Assembly (NCBI GenBank): GCA_022821235.1
Contig: JAJEEA010000060.1
Location: forward strand, 1 to 46,187
Length of the DNA stretch: 46,187 nucleotides
DNA from: Vicinamibacteria bacterium
GTDB lineage: Bacteria > Acidobacteriota > Vicinamibacteria > Vicinamibacterales > UBA8438
Direction of reading: 5' to 3'
This document shows, piece after piece, positions 8,000-16,015 of the stretch. The stretch's first letter is position 1; every line of letters begins with the position of its first letter. The position numbers and the translations under genes were made by a program. The notes below the pieces were generated by a model. The model worked only from the letters and a program-made list of their open reading frames with translations. It had not been told where the DNA came from and ran no database searches.

Positions 8000-8422
8000 A
8001 TGTCGCTGAGCACGTACCTGACGTTCGACGGCAACTGCCGCGAGGCTTTCGAGTTCTACCGCTCCGTCTTCGGGGGGGAGTTCCAGTCGTTCCAGACCTT
8101 CGCCGACGCGCCGCCGGACATGCCCGTGGCGGACGACCACAAGGACCGGGTCATGCACGTGTCCCTGCCCGTCGGGTCGAGCGTGCTGATGGGCAGCGAC
8201 AGCGCGCCGGGGTTCGGGCCGCCGGTCGTCGTCGGCAACAACTTCTCGATCAGCATCGAGGGCGAGAGCCGGGAGCACGTCGACCGGTTGTTCGCGGCGC
8301 TGTCTGCCGGCGGCAAGGTCTTGATGCCGCTGGAGGAGACGTTCTGGGGCGCGTACTTCGGGCTGTGGACCGACAAGTTCGGCATCAACTGGATGGCGAA
8401 CTACACTCTCCCGACCGAGTGA
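8000..8422 (+). CDS. VOC family protein, PhnB-like
   Basis: 140 aa. It opens MSLSTYLTFDGNCREAFEFY and continues RSVFGGEFQSFQTFAD, the start of PhnB/glyoxalase-like dimeric VOC proteins. It ends FGLWTDKFGINWMANY, the family's conserved tail. ATG 8000 follows a perfect AAGGAGG by 7 nt. Cytosolic; members bind small metabolites or metal, and no substrate can be assigned. Stand-alone gene followed by tandem repeats. Confidence 0.9.
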   Translation: MSLSTYLTFDGNCREAFEFYRSVFGGEFQSFQTFADAPPDMPVADDHKDRVMHVSLPVGSSVLMGSDSAPGFGPPVVVGNNFSISIEGESREHVDRLFAALSAGGKVLMPLEETFWGAYFGLWTDKFGINWMANYTLPTE

Positions 8423-8447
8423 GCCGAGCCGTCGCCCGGCCGAGCGA

Positions 8448-8555
8448 GCCGGAGCCGTCATCCCGGACGAATGAGCCGGGAGCCGTCATCCCGGACGAAT
8501 GAGTCGGGAGCCGTCGTTCCGGACGAGTGAGCCGGGAGCCGTCATCCCGGAAAGG
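8448..8555. repeat. 28-bp tandem repeat, about 3.9 copies
   Basis: Units at 8448-8474, 8475-8502, 8503-8530 and 8531-8555 follow GCCGGGAGCCGTCATCCCGG plus ACGAATGA. Each unit carries the inverted pair CCGGGA/TCCCGG, so the array can fold as a row of small hairpins. Unit 3 has diverged most. It lies between the VOC and HpcH/HpaI genes, and its last unit runs into the next gene's RBS. Confidence 0.85.
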
Positions 8556-8563
8556 AACCGACC

Positions 8564-9496
8564 ATGACCGCAACGCCGAACCCGCGCCGCGCCGCCTGCC
8601 TCGCCGCCGCCCTCGTCGCCGCCGCCGCTCTCGCGAGCGCTCCCGCCCGCCCCGCCGCGCAGGGGCCCGACCACCTGCTCGACGTCGTCCAGCTTCTCGC
8701 CGACGGCGAGGTCGTCTTCGGCTCGTTCGCCAACGTCGAGTCGGGGGCGTCGGGGGCCGTCGACATGTCCCGGTCCGACGCCGACTACATCTTCTTCGAC
8801 ATGGAGCACGGGCCCCTCGACATGGTCGAGCTGCGCGACTACATGCAGTACCTGCTCGACCCCGCGCAGATCCTGCGCCGCGGCCGGCCCGGCACCGACA
8901 AGGCGGTGTGGGTGCGCATTCCCGCCAACGGCCGCGAGATGAACGAGTGGATGCTCAAGAACGCCCTCGACCAGGGGGCGCACGGCATCATCGCCCCGCA
9001 CATCGAGACGGCCGAGCAGGCGCTGCACCTCGTCCGGTCGATGCGCTATCCGCAGCGGGTGGGCGCGGCCGACGCCGAGCCGGAAGGTCTGCGCGGGTCC
9101 GGCCCGGGCAACGCCGTCCGCTACTGGGGCGTGTCGGGCGCCGAGTACATCGCCAGGGCCGACGTCTGGCCCCTCGACCCGCAGGGCGAGCTGCTCAACA
9201 TGATCCAGATCGAGAACAAGATCGGCATCGCCAACGTGGACGAGATCGCGGCGGTGCCCGGGGTCAGCATGCTGATGGCGGCCCCCGGCGACCTCGGCAT
9301 GGCCTACGGCGGCGACGCCGAGGCGACCGAGGAGGCGCTGCAGACGGTGCTGCGCGCGGCCACCGCGGCGGGGCTGCCGTGCGCCATCACGGCGGGGCCG
9401 GACGACGTCGAGCGCCGCATCCGCGAGGGGTTCCGGGTGCTGATCGGCGGCCCCGAGATGATCGAGGTCGGCCGCCGGGCGGCGGGGCGGGACTAG
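8564..9496 (+). CDS. Exported HpcH/HpaI-family aldolase/lyase-like protein
   Basis: 310 aa. The C-terminal ~270 residues are a HpcH/HpaI (2-keto-3-deoxy acid aldolase, citrate-lyase beta) TIM barrel. Visible motifs are YIFFDMEHGPLDMVELRDYM, WVRIPANG, GAHGIIAPHIETAEQA, the metal-site segment MIQIENKIGIANVDEIA and AAPGDLGMAYGG. The first ~33 residues are an Ala-rich signal peptide, which is unusual because this class is normally cytosolic. RBS AAAGGA lies upstream of ATG 8564. The barrel motifs look intact, so activity on a 2-oxo-acid-like substrate is plausible, but the periplasmic role is unknown. Confidence 0.88.
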   Translation: MTATPNPRRAACLAAALVAAAALASAPARPAAQGPDHLLDVVQLLADGEVVFGSFANVESGASGAVDMSRSDADYIFFDMEHGPLDMVELRDYMQYLLDPAQILRRGRPGTDKAVWVRIPANGREMNEWMLKNALDQGAHGIIAPHIETAEQALHLVRSMRYPQRVGAADAEPEGLRGSGPGNAVRYWGVSGAEYIARADVWPLDPQGELLNMIQIENKIGIANVDEIAAVPGVSMLMAAPGDLGMAYGGDAEATEEALQTVLRAATAAGLPCAITAGPDDVERRIREGFRVLIGGPEMIEVGRRAAGRD

Positions 9497-9815
9497 CCCG
9501 CCCCATCGTCGCCGAACGCGACCGCAAGGTTGCGCTGCGGCCTCCGCTGGGCGCCCAACCAACCCTCCACGAGTCCGCGCCGTTCTACGGCGCTGACTCC
9601 TGGCTTGGTGGGGGCGCGCACCGCGCCGTGGTCGTCGACCTCAAGCGGACCTGGGCCCGACGCCGAGGGTTACGTGCCCGTGGTCACGGGCGACCCTGAG
9701 GAGCTGGCGGCCCTCCGCGGCTGGCGCGCAAGAAACACGGGTCATCGATCGACTCGACCGGTCGCGCCTCGTGTCCTGCCGTTCAAGGAGGCCGCCGTGT
9801 CGAGGCGCTGCCGCG
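9497..9815. other. Intergenic region with repeat-family hairpin
   Basis: 319 bp with no convincing gene. It holds the hairpin element at 9551-9602. Confidence 0.5.
9551..9602. terminator. Terminator-like hairpin, second copy of the 3713 element
   Basis: GCGCCCAACC is followed by arms GAGTCCGCGCCG (9571-9582) and CGGCGCTGACTC (9588-9599), with one mismatch and a 5-nt loop. It resembles the element at 3713-3768 in leader, stem and spacing. It lies between convergent genes. Confidence 0.55.
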
Positions 9816-10334
9816 TCAGGCAGCATCCGAGTCGGAGAAGAGGGGCGGCTGCGGATCCACGGGCGGAAGGGGAAGGTCCGCGACGCCCTTGACGCGAATG
9901 CCGTCAGTCTCGGCGAGTCGACTGACGTCGTCGTCCGTGTACAGCTCATCGACACCATGCACCTTGGCGATGGCCACGATCTGCCGATCCACCTTCACCT
10001 TCTGCCAAGGGCCGACCGCGCCCGATCGCTTGTTCCCCGCCTCCATCGCCTTCCGCTGCGATGCTGCCGCCTCGATCGCCGCCTTGAGGTCGAAGGGCTC
10101 GACGACGAAGACGGCGCTGTCGGTCAATTCCGACAGGTAGGCGCTCGCATCGCCAGCCGCCAGGACGAGGAACTCGCTCAGCGCCGGGGTCGGGATGATG
10201 ATCGTGGCACGCGCCGCATCAAGCGTCTGCACGAAGTGCTTCAGCCGCTCCGGAACGCGGTCGACGGGCTTCGGGTACGACGCTTCGGGGTGAAGGCAGG
10301 CCCCGAGGATCACGGAGTCGAATGCCACCCGCAC
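9816..10334 (-). CDS. PIN-domain protein
   Basis: 172 aa from GTG 10334. A PIN-like nuclease fold is indicated by the first acidic residue in VRVAFDSVILGAC, the Glu in TPALSEFLVLA, the Asp in KVDRQIVAIAKVHG and the TDDDVSRLAE segment. These give the usual three to four metal-binding acids. PIN domains are mostly RNases, often the toxin of VapBC pairs, but this one is longer (usual ~130-140) and its upstream partner is a 257-aa protein rather than a small antitoxin. It is separated from that gene by 8 bp, so the two are co-transcribed. The last ~25 residues are Pro-rich. Confidence 0.8.
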   Translation of the reverse strand: MRVAFDSVILGACLHPEASYPKPVDRVPERLKHFVQTLDAARATIIIPTPALSEFLVLAAGDASAYLSELTDSAVFVVEPFDLKAAIEAAASQRKAMEAGNKRSGAVGPWQKVKVDRQIVAIAKVHGVDELYTDDDVSRLAETDGIRVKGVADLPLPPVDPQPPLFSDSDAA

Positions 10335-10342
10335 GGTGCGTG

Positions 10343-11116
10343 CTATCCCCCGAACCTGCGCAGAGCCGACAGGTCGCCCAACGGGTCGGCGCGCTGCTTC
10401 CAGGCGGCGTCGATCGACTGAAGGCGTCTTGTGGCGTCGGCCGGCGATTCCGACCTCAACTCCGCGTACTCATGGATGCGGAAGGAGAGCATCGTCCAGG
10501 CGCCGTCTTGGTCGCGCAACCAGCGTCCGACGCCCGAAACACGCAACGGCGTCGTGAACAGATGCGCGCCGATGCTCTTCGCCAGCTCGCGTGATGCCCG
10601 ACAGTTGTGGACACGATCATGGCTCTGCAGATGCACCGGGACCGGGTCGTCCTTGCCGCCGATGACGATGGGCACGCCGTCCAGGGTGCCGGGCTGGGAG
10701 AACGGACCGTACTCGGGTTCGTCGGTACCCGTTGCGCCGGCGAAGAGCAGGATCCGGGCGCCCTCTTCGTCGACCAGTTCGGCGAACTCGGCGTCGTCGG
10801 CTGCCAGGTCATCCTCGATCGCGCGTCTCGCCTTCAGGACGTACTCCGATCCCTCGCAGTTGCGCACCTCGTTGACGCGTTGGCGCAACTTCGGGTACGC
10901 CTCGTGCTCGACCGTCAGGACGGGAATGGTGCTTCCGTCCTCGACGCCCACGAGATGCACACTCTTGGTCTCTCCGAGCACCGTGGCGAGGTTGTCCAGG
11001 TAGCGCGCCAGTCGCGCCATTGGCATGGTCGCTGGCGAGTACGCGCTGATCCTGAAGCGGAGCTTGACTGCGCGAACCCCCTCGAGGCGGCGACGTTCGT
11101 CTTCTGATCGTGCCAT
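10343..11116 (-). CDS. Uncharacterised protein paired with the PIN-domain protein
   Basis: 257 aa, not recognised. It begins MARSEDERRRLEGVRAVKLR. The N-terminal third has the look of a folded alpha/beta domain (LRFRISAYSPATMPMARLAR, VHLVGVEDGSTIPVLTVE). A central acidic patch (EDDLAADDAEFAELVDEEGA) is followed by LLFAGATGTDEPEYGPFSQP and a VPVHLQSHDRVHNCRASREL segment. No signal peptide or membrane helix. The middle could be a ligand- or nucleic-acid-binding module, but I see no diagnostic motif. First gene of a two-gene operon with the PIN protein; co-occurrence suggests an immunity/toxin or regulator/nuclease pair. Confidence 0.7.
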   Translation of the reverse strand: MARSEDERRRLEGVRAVKLRFRISAYSPATMPMARLARYLDNLATVLGETKSVHLVGVEDGSTIPVLTVEHEAYPKLRQRVNEVRNCEGSEYVLKARRAIEDDLAADDAEFAELVDEEGARILLFAGATGTDEPEYGPFSQPGTLDGVPIVIGGKDDPVPVHLQSHDRVHNCRASRELAKSIGAHLFTTPLRVSGVGRWLRDQDGAWTMLSFRIHEYAELRSESPADATRRLQSIDAAWKQRADPLGDLSALRRFGG

Positions 11117-11216
11117 GCCTTGCCTCGGTTCCGTCGGGCGCTGGCCCGATCACCGCTCCCTCCAGTGTTCATTGTAGTTGTTCTCGGCGGCAGGACGCGC
11201 CAAGCTGGACCGCCGT

Positions 11217-11365
11217 TCACCCCGCGCGCACCACCCGCAGGCGCTTGATGGCGTCGCGCTGCTTGGCGAGCGTGGGTGTCGCACAGCTCCGGGTTGTCGA
11301 GGCACCGGTGTGGCCGTACAGGTCCTGGACGTCCGCAAGGTCGACGACGAGATGGTGCTCTCGGT
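11217..11365 (-). pseudogene. Remnant of a tyrosine recombinase/integrase C-terminus
   Basis: One minus frame reads VDLADVQDLYGHTGASTTRS and then TLAKQRDAIKRLRVVRAG before TGA at 11219-11217. This resembles the xVQ-LxGHxxxxTTxxY...L end of phage integrase-family recombinases. The catalytic Tyr position reads as Ser or Cys and the rest of the gene is missing. It lies directly beyond the broken hicA, so the stretch is a remnant of a mobile or TA-carrying segment. Confidence 0.5.
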
Positions 11366-11382
11366 GCCGGGCGTGCGCAGCG

Positions 11383-11556
11383 TCAGGACGCTGGTCGGGG
11401 GGCGATCTCTTTGCCGTCGTGGAAGGCGAACACGAAGTTGGCTCGTCCGAGGCGTTGCTGCGTCCTGTGCGAGCCGCTCTGTCGCTTCACCTCCCAGCCG
11501 ATTCGGCAGAGGGCGTCGAGCACTCGATGGGCCTTGGCCGCCCGCCAGCGACTCAC
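11383..11556 (-). pseudogene. hicA: HicA-like toxin, 3'-truncated
   Basis: 57 codons from GTG 11556: MSRWRAAKAHRVLDALCRIG, then WEVKRQSGSHRTQQR and FVFAFHDGKEI. This is the HicA dsRNA-binding-like mRNA interferase fold, with the catalytic His in the GSH segment retained. The family normally continues as GPRMLARIAKHTGL; here the frame changes after KEI and stops within seven residues, losing the last helix. GTG overlaps the hicB stop (GTGA). Confidence 0.7.
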
Positions 11557-11759
11557 GCCGCCTCGAAGGACACGTTCAGGAGCGACGGCTCCGTCTGGCC
11601 GTGCTCCAGCCGATCGGCGATGACCCGTAGCGCCAGCGCCTGAACCCGGGCGACGGCGTCGTCCCGGGTCTCGCCGTAGCACATCACCCCGGCGAGGGCC
11701 GGCACCTCCGCCAGCCACCGGCCGTCGTCCTCGCGGTCCTACTCGATCCCCAGGGTCAT
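11553..11759 (-). pseudogene. hicB: HicB-like antitoxin with amber codon 7
   Basis: From ATG 11759 the frame reads MTLGIE, then TAG (11741-11739), then DREDDGRWLAEVPALAGVMC and ALRVIADRLEHGQTEPSLLN, and ends SFEAA. This is the partial RNase H-like HicB fold; the amber replaces the Tyr expected in this position. A GTG further in (VPALAG) could restart translation but would lose the first beta-strand. With hicA truncated as well, the module is probably dead. Confidence 0.7.
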
Positions 11760-11832
11760 GGGCAGTTACTGCAGGAAGCCGCCGCGGCGGCGGGAGACGC
11801 GTGCGGGGTGACCGGCGTCACCCCGCTCCGGA

Positions 11833-12846
11833 TCAGAACACGGCGAGCGGGTTCAACGGCGATCCGGTGCCGCCCACGACCCGTAGCGGCGCCCCCACGA
11901 AGAGGAACTCCCAGCGGCCGCGCCGGGCCGCCTCGGCCGCGACCGCGTCGAGGTCGAGGTTGTCGAGTATGGGCATGCCGAGCCCCACGATGACGAGCTC
12001 GTGGAGGGGGTTGGCGAGCCCGTCGATGCCCGAGGGCATGACGTCGCTGACGCCGTCGCTGCCGATGACCGCGACGTCCCGCTCCTTCAGCCACTTGGCG
12101 ACCGAGGCGTGCGAGCCCGCCGCCCGCTCAACGAAGTTCCACTGCCCGAGCTGCCGCACCGCCTCCCAGCGGCCGGTGCGGATGAGCAGCACGTCGCCGC
12201 TGCCGACGCGGATGCCGGTGGCCTCCTCCCACGCCTCGATGTCCTCGGCGGTGAGGGCGGTGCCCGGCTCGAGGTAGTCGACGCCGCGGTGCCGCGGCAT
12301 GTCGACGAGCACGCCGCGGGTCACGATGCCGTTCCGCGCGTTGTGGATGCCGAGCCGCTCGGCCCCGTCCTCGCGGAGCCCGCTCACCGGGAAGCCGTTG
12401 TACATGCGGCCCTTGTGGGCGAAGTGGGGCAGGCCGTCGACGTGCGAGTGCGCGAACCCGTGGTACTGCACGCTGTAGACGTCGCCCGCCACCTCGTGCT
12501 CGGCGAAGCGCGACGTCGACAGGGTGTGCTCGAACGGGTTGGCGTTCAGGGCGTCCCGCTCGGTGTTCAGGTCGAGGGCCATCGACACCGAGACGCCGTC
12601 CTCCACGAGCCCGGCGGCGGCACGCCGGGTCTCGTCGGTGATCAGGTTGAGGGTGCCGAGCTCGTCCTCGGGACCCCAGCGGCCCCAGTTGGAGATCTCC
12701 TCCATCCACCGGTCGAACTCGGCCCGGCTCACCGGCTCGGCCCCCTGGCCGGCCGCCGGGTAGGGTAGCGCGGCCAGCGAAACCGTGAGCGCCAAGGCGA
12801 TCAGGGCGCCAAACCGAAACCCATTCCGTCGTGGGGCGTTCGTCAT
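11833..12846 (-). CDS. Exported cyclase-family (kynurenine formamidase-like) hydrolase
   Basis: 337 aa with an N-terminal signal peptide (GFRFGALIALALTVSLAALP). The mature part is a cyclase/KynB-type metal-dependent hydrolase: the metal motif HxxxD occurs in HSHVDGLPHF, with TRGVLVDMP, GDVLLIRTGRW and GSDGVSDVMPSG. The N-terminal WGRWGPEDELGTLNLIT is typical of the long secreted subgroup. RBS GGAG lies 6 nt before ATG 12846. The substrate (an amide or lactone) is not identifiable. Confidence 0.9.
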   Translation of the reverse strand: MTNAPRRNGFRFGALIALALTVSLAALPYPAAGQGAEPVSRAEFDRWMEEISNWGRWGPEDELGTLNLITDETRRAAAGLVEDGVSVSMALDLNTERDALNANPFEHTLSTSRFAEHEVAGDVYSVQYHGFAHSHVDGLPHFAHKGRMYNGFPVSGLREDGAERLGIHNARNGIVTRGVLVDMPRHRGVDYLEPGTALTAEDIEAWEEATGIRVGSGDVLLIRTGRWEAVRQLGQWNFVERAAGSHASVAKWLKERDVAVIGSDGVSDVMPSGIDGLANPLHELVIVGLGMPILDNLDLDAVAAEAARRGRWEFLFVGAPLRVVGGTGSPLNPLAVF

Positions 12847-13134
12847 GTCCTGCTCCGGTGCGGCTCAGTGCTGCTCCGAGTTGACGTGTACCGCTGTGCG
12901 CCGTCCAGTGCCTCCACGCTGCCCGCAAGCGAGCGAACCGGCAGGCGTTCCAAAGCCCGCGAGCGCCACCAAAGGCCACAACCCACCGTGAACAGCCGGA
13001 GGTCGTCTTCGTTGCTTCGGCTGTTCGTACCGGTCTCGCTTGGTACCAACCGGCCGGCGAAACGGCAATCGAACACGTTGCGCGTTCATGCAGCGTGGCG
13101 GTCCCCGCCCCAGCCGGCCGGTCGGACGTGGACT

Positions 13135-14874
13135 CTACTGGCCGCCTTCCTCCGCCTGCTCGCGCGCCCGGGCGCCGCTCAGGATGTTGGTCATCCCGTA
13201 GTTGCCCTCGTGGCAGGCGTACTCGACCAGCTCGTACTGCTCGTCGTCCTTGTCGTACCGGAACATGGCGGTCCACGGCCGGGTCCAGGTCGCGGGGTCG
13301 TCGACCGTGAACTGGTACTCGAGCACGGTGGGGCTGAGCCGCGTGAATCGCTCGGTCAGCCGCAGGTTCTCCGTGGATCCGCGGTACGGCGCCCGCCCGT
13401 TGAAGTTGGTGGTCTCGACCACCAGGGTGTCGCCCTCCCAGCGGCCCTGCGGGATGCCCAGCCACGAGCTCAGGCCGGGGCCGGGGGCGGGGCGCGGCTC
13501 GGTCGGGATCATGCGTGTCTCGTGGATCATCTCCTTCTGGATGGCGACGAACCCCGGACCCTGCGCGATCTGCAGGCCGTTGTTGTAGATGGACGGCATC
13601 ATCAGGCCGGGGAGGCCGCGGGTGATGCAGCGCACGAACAGGCTGAGGTCTTCGGGGCCGTCGGCGATGCGGCCCACGCCCGACGTGTCGACGCGGTTGG
13701 CGAGGCGCGCCTCGGCGGCGGCGGTCAGCGGCGGGATGCGCCCGTCGGGCGGGTCGACGACCATCGCCACCTGCCGCGACGGCGCGGTCTTGACGTAGCC
13801 CAGGGTGGTGTCGCGCCACTCGCGCTCGTAGCCCCAGATGCTGCCGAGGGTGCCGCGCTCGCGCCGCGCCTCGGCCTCTTCCGGCGTCAGCGACTCGATG
13901 TCCTCCAGCTCTTCGGGGCGCTCGAGGGGGATGCCGTGGGCGGAGTTGCCGGTCCACACGCCCTGGAAGTCGGGCTCGCCCCACGGGGTGCGGGGGACGT
14001 CGTAGGGCTCGAGGTCGGCGGTGGCGACCTCTGCCGGGCGGTCGGTCTCCAGGCCGGCCCAGCCCGTCTCCACCACTTCCAGCCGCACGCTGTCGGGGGC
14101 GACGAGGAGCGCCCGCTGGACCTGGGTGCGGGCGTTCGCGGGCACCGACGGCTCCTGCTCGAAGACCACGTCGAGCTCGGCCATCGCGGCCGCGGCCGCG
14201 TCGAGGTCATCGACGACGAACGCGATGTGGTCGATGGCGCGCCCGACCGTCGACGCCGGCACCCCCAGCTCGTGCTCGGAAACGAGCACCCAGACGTCGC
14301 CGAACCGCAGGGCGTCCATCTGTCCCCGCAGGCTCGCCGGCTCGCCGCCCAGCACGTCGCGGTACCACGCCAGGGTCGCGTCCGGGTCCTCGGCGCTCAA
14401 CTGGACGTGGTGGAAGCCCAGGGTGTCGTGGTCCTCGACCATCTGGATGCGGGTGCCCCAGGGGTCGAAGATGTAGCCGAGCCTGTACAGACCGGGCACG
14501 TCGCGCCAGGTCGACCCGTCGGGAAAGCGCTGCAACCGCACGCCCGATCCCCGCACCCCCACCGCCTCGAGCTCGGCCATCTTGGCCGGCAGGTCCGGAT
14601 ACGAGAAGCTGATGTGGTTGACCCCGGTGCCCTGGGTGCTGCCGAGGGTCGGCTGCACCATGAAGGTCAGCTCGGCGTTGCCGCAGTCGGCGGTGTCGGG
14701 CCGGTCGGCGACGGGCTCGCAGTCGAGATGCCGGACGTACCACCGCACGCCCTCGGTCGGGCTCGACGCGGTGATGTGAATGTGATGGAAGCCGGCCTCC
14801 TGGGCCGTCGCGGGCATGGCGACGAGCGCCGCCAGCACCCCGGCGAGCGCAACGACGTGTCGGGTGGATTTCAT
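13135..14874 (-). CDS. Exported fusion: two VOC domains plus C-terminal DLQGVW-type domain
   Basis: 579 aa from ATG 14874, preceded by GGAGGG. Signal peptide (STRHVVALAGVLAALVAMPA). VOC domain 1 spans ~25-135 (FHHIHITASSPTEGVRWYVR, IFDPWGTRIQMVE). VOC domain 2 spans ~148-275 (FHHVQLSAEDPDATLAWYRD, AIDHIAFVVDDLDAA). From ~300 to the end is a separate domain that opens RTPWGEPDFQGVWTGNSAHG, with PDGRIPPL and EGDTLVVETTNFNGRAPY. This is a family frequent as stand-alone exported proteins in Acidobacteria and of unknown function. The joining of these domains in one chain is unusual. The reading frame is uninterrupted, so the fusion is not a frameshift product. Confidence 0.85.
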   Translation of the reverse strand: MKSTRHVVALAGVLAALVAMPATAQEAGFHHIHITASSPTEGVRWYVRHLDCEPVADRPDTADCGNAELTFMVQPTLGSTQGTGVNHISFSYPDLPAKMAELEAVGVRGSGVRLQRFPDGSTWRDVPGLYRLGYIFDPWGTRIQMVEDHDTLGFHHVQLSAEDPDATLAWYRDVLGGEPASLRGQMDALRFGDVWVLVSEHELGVPASTVGRAIDHIAFVVDDLDAAAAAMAELDVVFEQEPSVPANARTQVQRALLVAPDSVRLEVVETGWAGLETDRPAEVATADLEPYDVPRTPWGEPDFQGVWTGNSAHGIPLERPEELEDIESLTPEEAEARRERGTLGSIWGYEREWRDTTLGYVKTAPSRQVAMVVDPPDGRIPPLTAAAEARLANRVDTSGVGRIADGPEDLSLFVRCITRGLPGLMMPSIYNNGLQIAQGPGFVAIQKEMIHETRMIPTEPRPAPGPGLSSWLGIPQGRWEGDTLVVETTNFNGRAPYRGSTENLRLTERFTRLSPTVLEYQFTVDDPATWTRPWTAMFRYDKDDEQYELVEYACHEGNYGMTNILSGARAREQAEEGGQ

Positions 14875-15232
14875 CGCAGGTTCCCTCCGCATGCGGATGC
14901 TTCGTCGACGAGTAGACTCGATCTCCATTACCTTAGATCCATTCGCGGTGCGACGGCTACGGTAATTTCGGTGGCGGCTCCGTCCCGGCGCCGCGGGCCC
15001 GCCCGATACGACAGGCCCGGCCGGTGACGCCCCGTCCCGGCGTCGCGGGCCCGCCCGATATCGACAGGGCCCGGCAAGTGTGGTACTCGTGAACGGTCCG
15101 GCCGTCCGGAACCCGTGGCGCGTGGATGCGCCCCGGGGCGATCTGGGCGGCACCCGGTCGCCGCGGCCCCCGGCCGGTGGACGTGGCGCGCAAGGAGCCC
15201 CGATCGCCGGCGGCCATGCGGGAGATGCGGCG
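14875..15232. other. Divergent intergenic region with 52-bp period repeat
   Basis: 358 bp between the divergent VOC-fusion and PPOX genes. It holds the direct repeats at 14980-15075 and no other feature I can support. An AT-rich patch (14920-14945) is the likely promoter zone of the VOC-fusion gene, but no clear boxes are present. Confidence 0.5.
14980..15075. repeat. Two ~43-bp direct repeats, 52-bp period
   Basis: Copies at 14980-15021 and 15032-15075 share CCGTCCCGGCG(C/T)CGCGGG, then CCCGCCCGATA and CGACAGG(G)CCCGGC. They differ by one substitution and two 1-bp indels. Confidence 0.75.
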
Positions 15233-15841
15233 ATGCCCATAACGAGCGAGTCCGAGCTGCGCAGGGTCTACGGCGAGCCGAGCGAGCGGTCGCAGCAGAA
15301 GGTGCTCGACCATCTCGACCGGCACTGCCGGCGCTTCATCGCCCTCTCGCCGTTCTGCGTGCTCAGCACCGCCGGCGCCGACGGCCGGGCCGAGGTCTCT
15401 CCCCGCGGCGACGTCCCCGGGTTCGTCGCGGTGGCCGACGAGCGGACCCTGCTGATTCCCGACCGCCCCGGGAACAACCGCACCGACTCGCTGCGGAACG
15501 TCGTCGCCCAGCCCCACGTCGGGCTCCTGTTCCTCGTGCCGGGCATGAACGAGACGCTTCGGGTGAGCGGCACGGCGGAGATCGTCACCGACGCCGACCT
15601 GCTCGAGCCCCTGTCGATGAAGGGCCGGCCGCCCGTCTCGGTCCTGCGCGTCACCGTCGAGCGCGCGTTCCTGCACTGCGCCAAGGCCCTCATCCGGGCG
15701 CGGTTGTGGGACCCCGAGGCCCATGTGGAGCGCTCGCGCCTCCCGACCTACGGGCAGATGCTGGCCGACCAGATCCGGGGCGCGGACGCCGCCGCCATCG
15801 ATGCCTCGCTGGACGAGGCGGCCCGCAACCGGCTCTACTGA
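15233..15841 (+). CDS. PPOX-class FMN-dependent flavoprotein, MSMEG_1061-like
   Basis: 202 aa. Pyridoxamine 5'-phosphate-oxidase-like split barrel: FIALSPFCVLSTAGADGRAE, SPRGDVPGFVAV, LIPDRPGNNRTDSLRN and VGLLFLVPGMNETLRVSGTA are the FMN-binding strands. The C-terminal ERAFLHCAKALIRARLWDPE is characteristic of the MSMEG_1061 subgroup. Cytosolic; probably a flavin- or F420-using oxidoreductase of unknown substrate. The start at ATG 15233 is supported by GGAG at 15221 and by family length. Monocistronic. Confidence 0.88.
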   Translation: MPITSESELRRVYGEPSERSQQKVLDHLDRHCRRFIALSPFCVLSTAGADGRAEVSPRGDVPGFVAVADERTLLIPDRPGNNRTDSLRNVVAQPHVGLLFLVPGMNETLRVSGTAEIVTDADLLEPLSMKGRPPVSVLRVTVERAFLHCAKALIRARLWDPEAHVERSRLPTYGQMLADQIRGADAAAIDASLDEAARNRLY

Positions 15842-15979
15842 GCTTCGTTCTCGCTACAACTGGGGCACTGTTCCATCACCGCTACGCTTTGTCCTGGGCA
15901 CGCCGTAGTCCGCGCTTTGTGCGCCTCGTCGCTCGCTCCGTGGCCGGAGCGGTTCCGGGAATAGCTGTATCAATCGCTA

Positions 15980-16007
15980 TTGCAATGGTGTGCATCATAG
16001 CTACAAT
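15980..16007 (+). promoter_or_regulatory. Promoter of the mazEF-like pair
   Basis: TTGCAA (15980-15985), 16-nt spacer, TACAAT (16002-16007). The expected start near 16014 falls 2 nt before ATG 16016. The repeated ATAGCT at 15961 and near 15997 overlaps the promoter and could be an autoregulatory site. Confidence 0.6.
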
Positions 16008-16015
16008 CAGGGATC

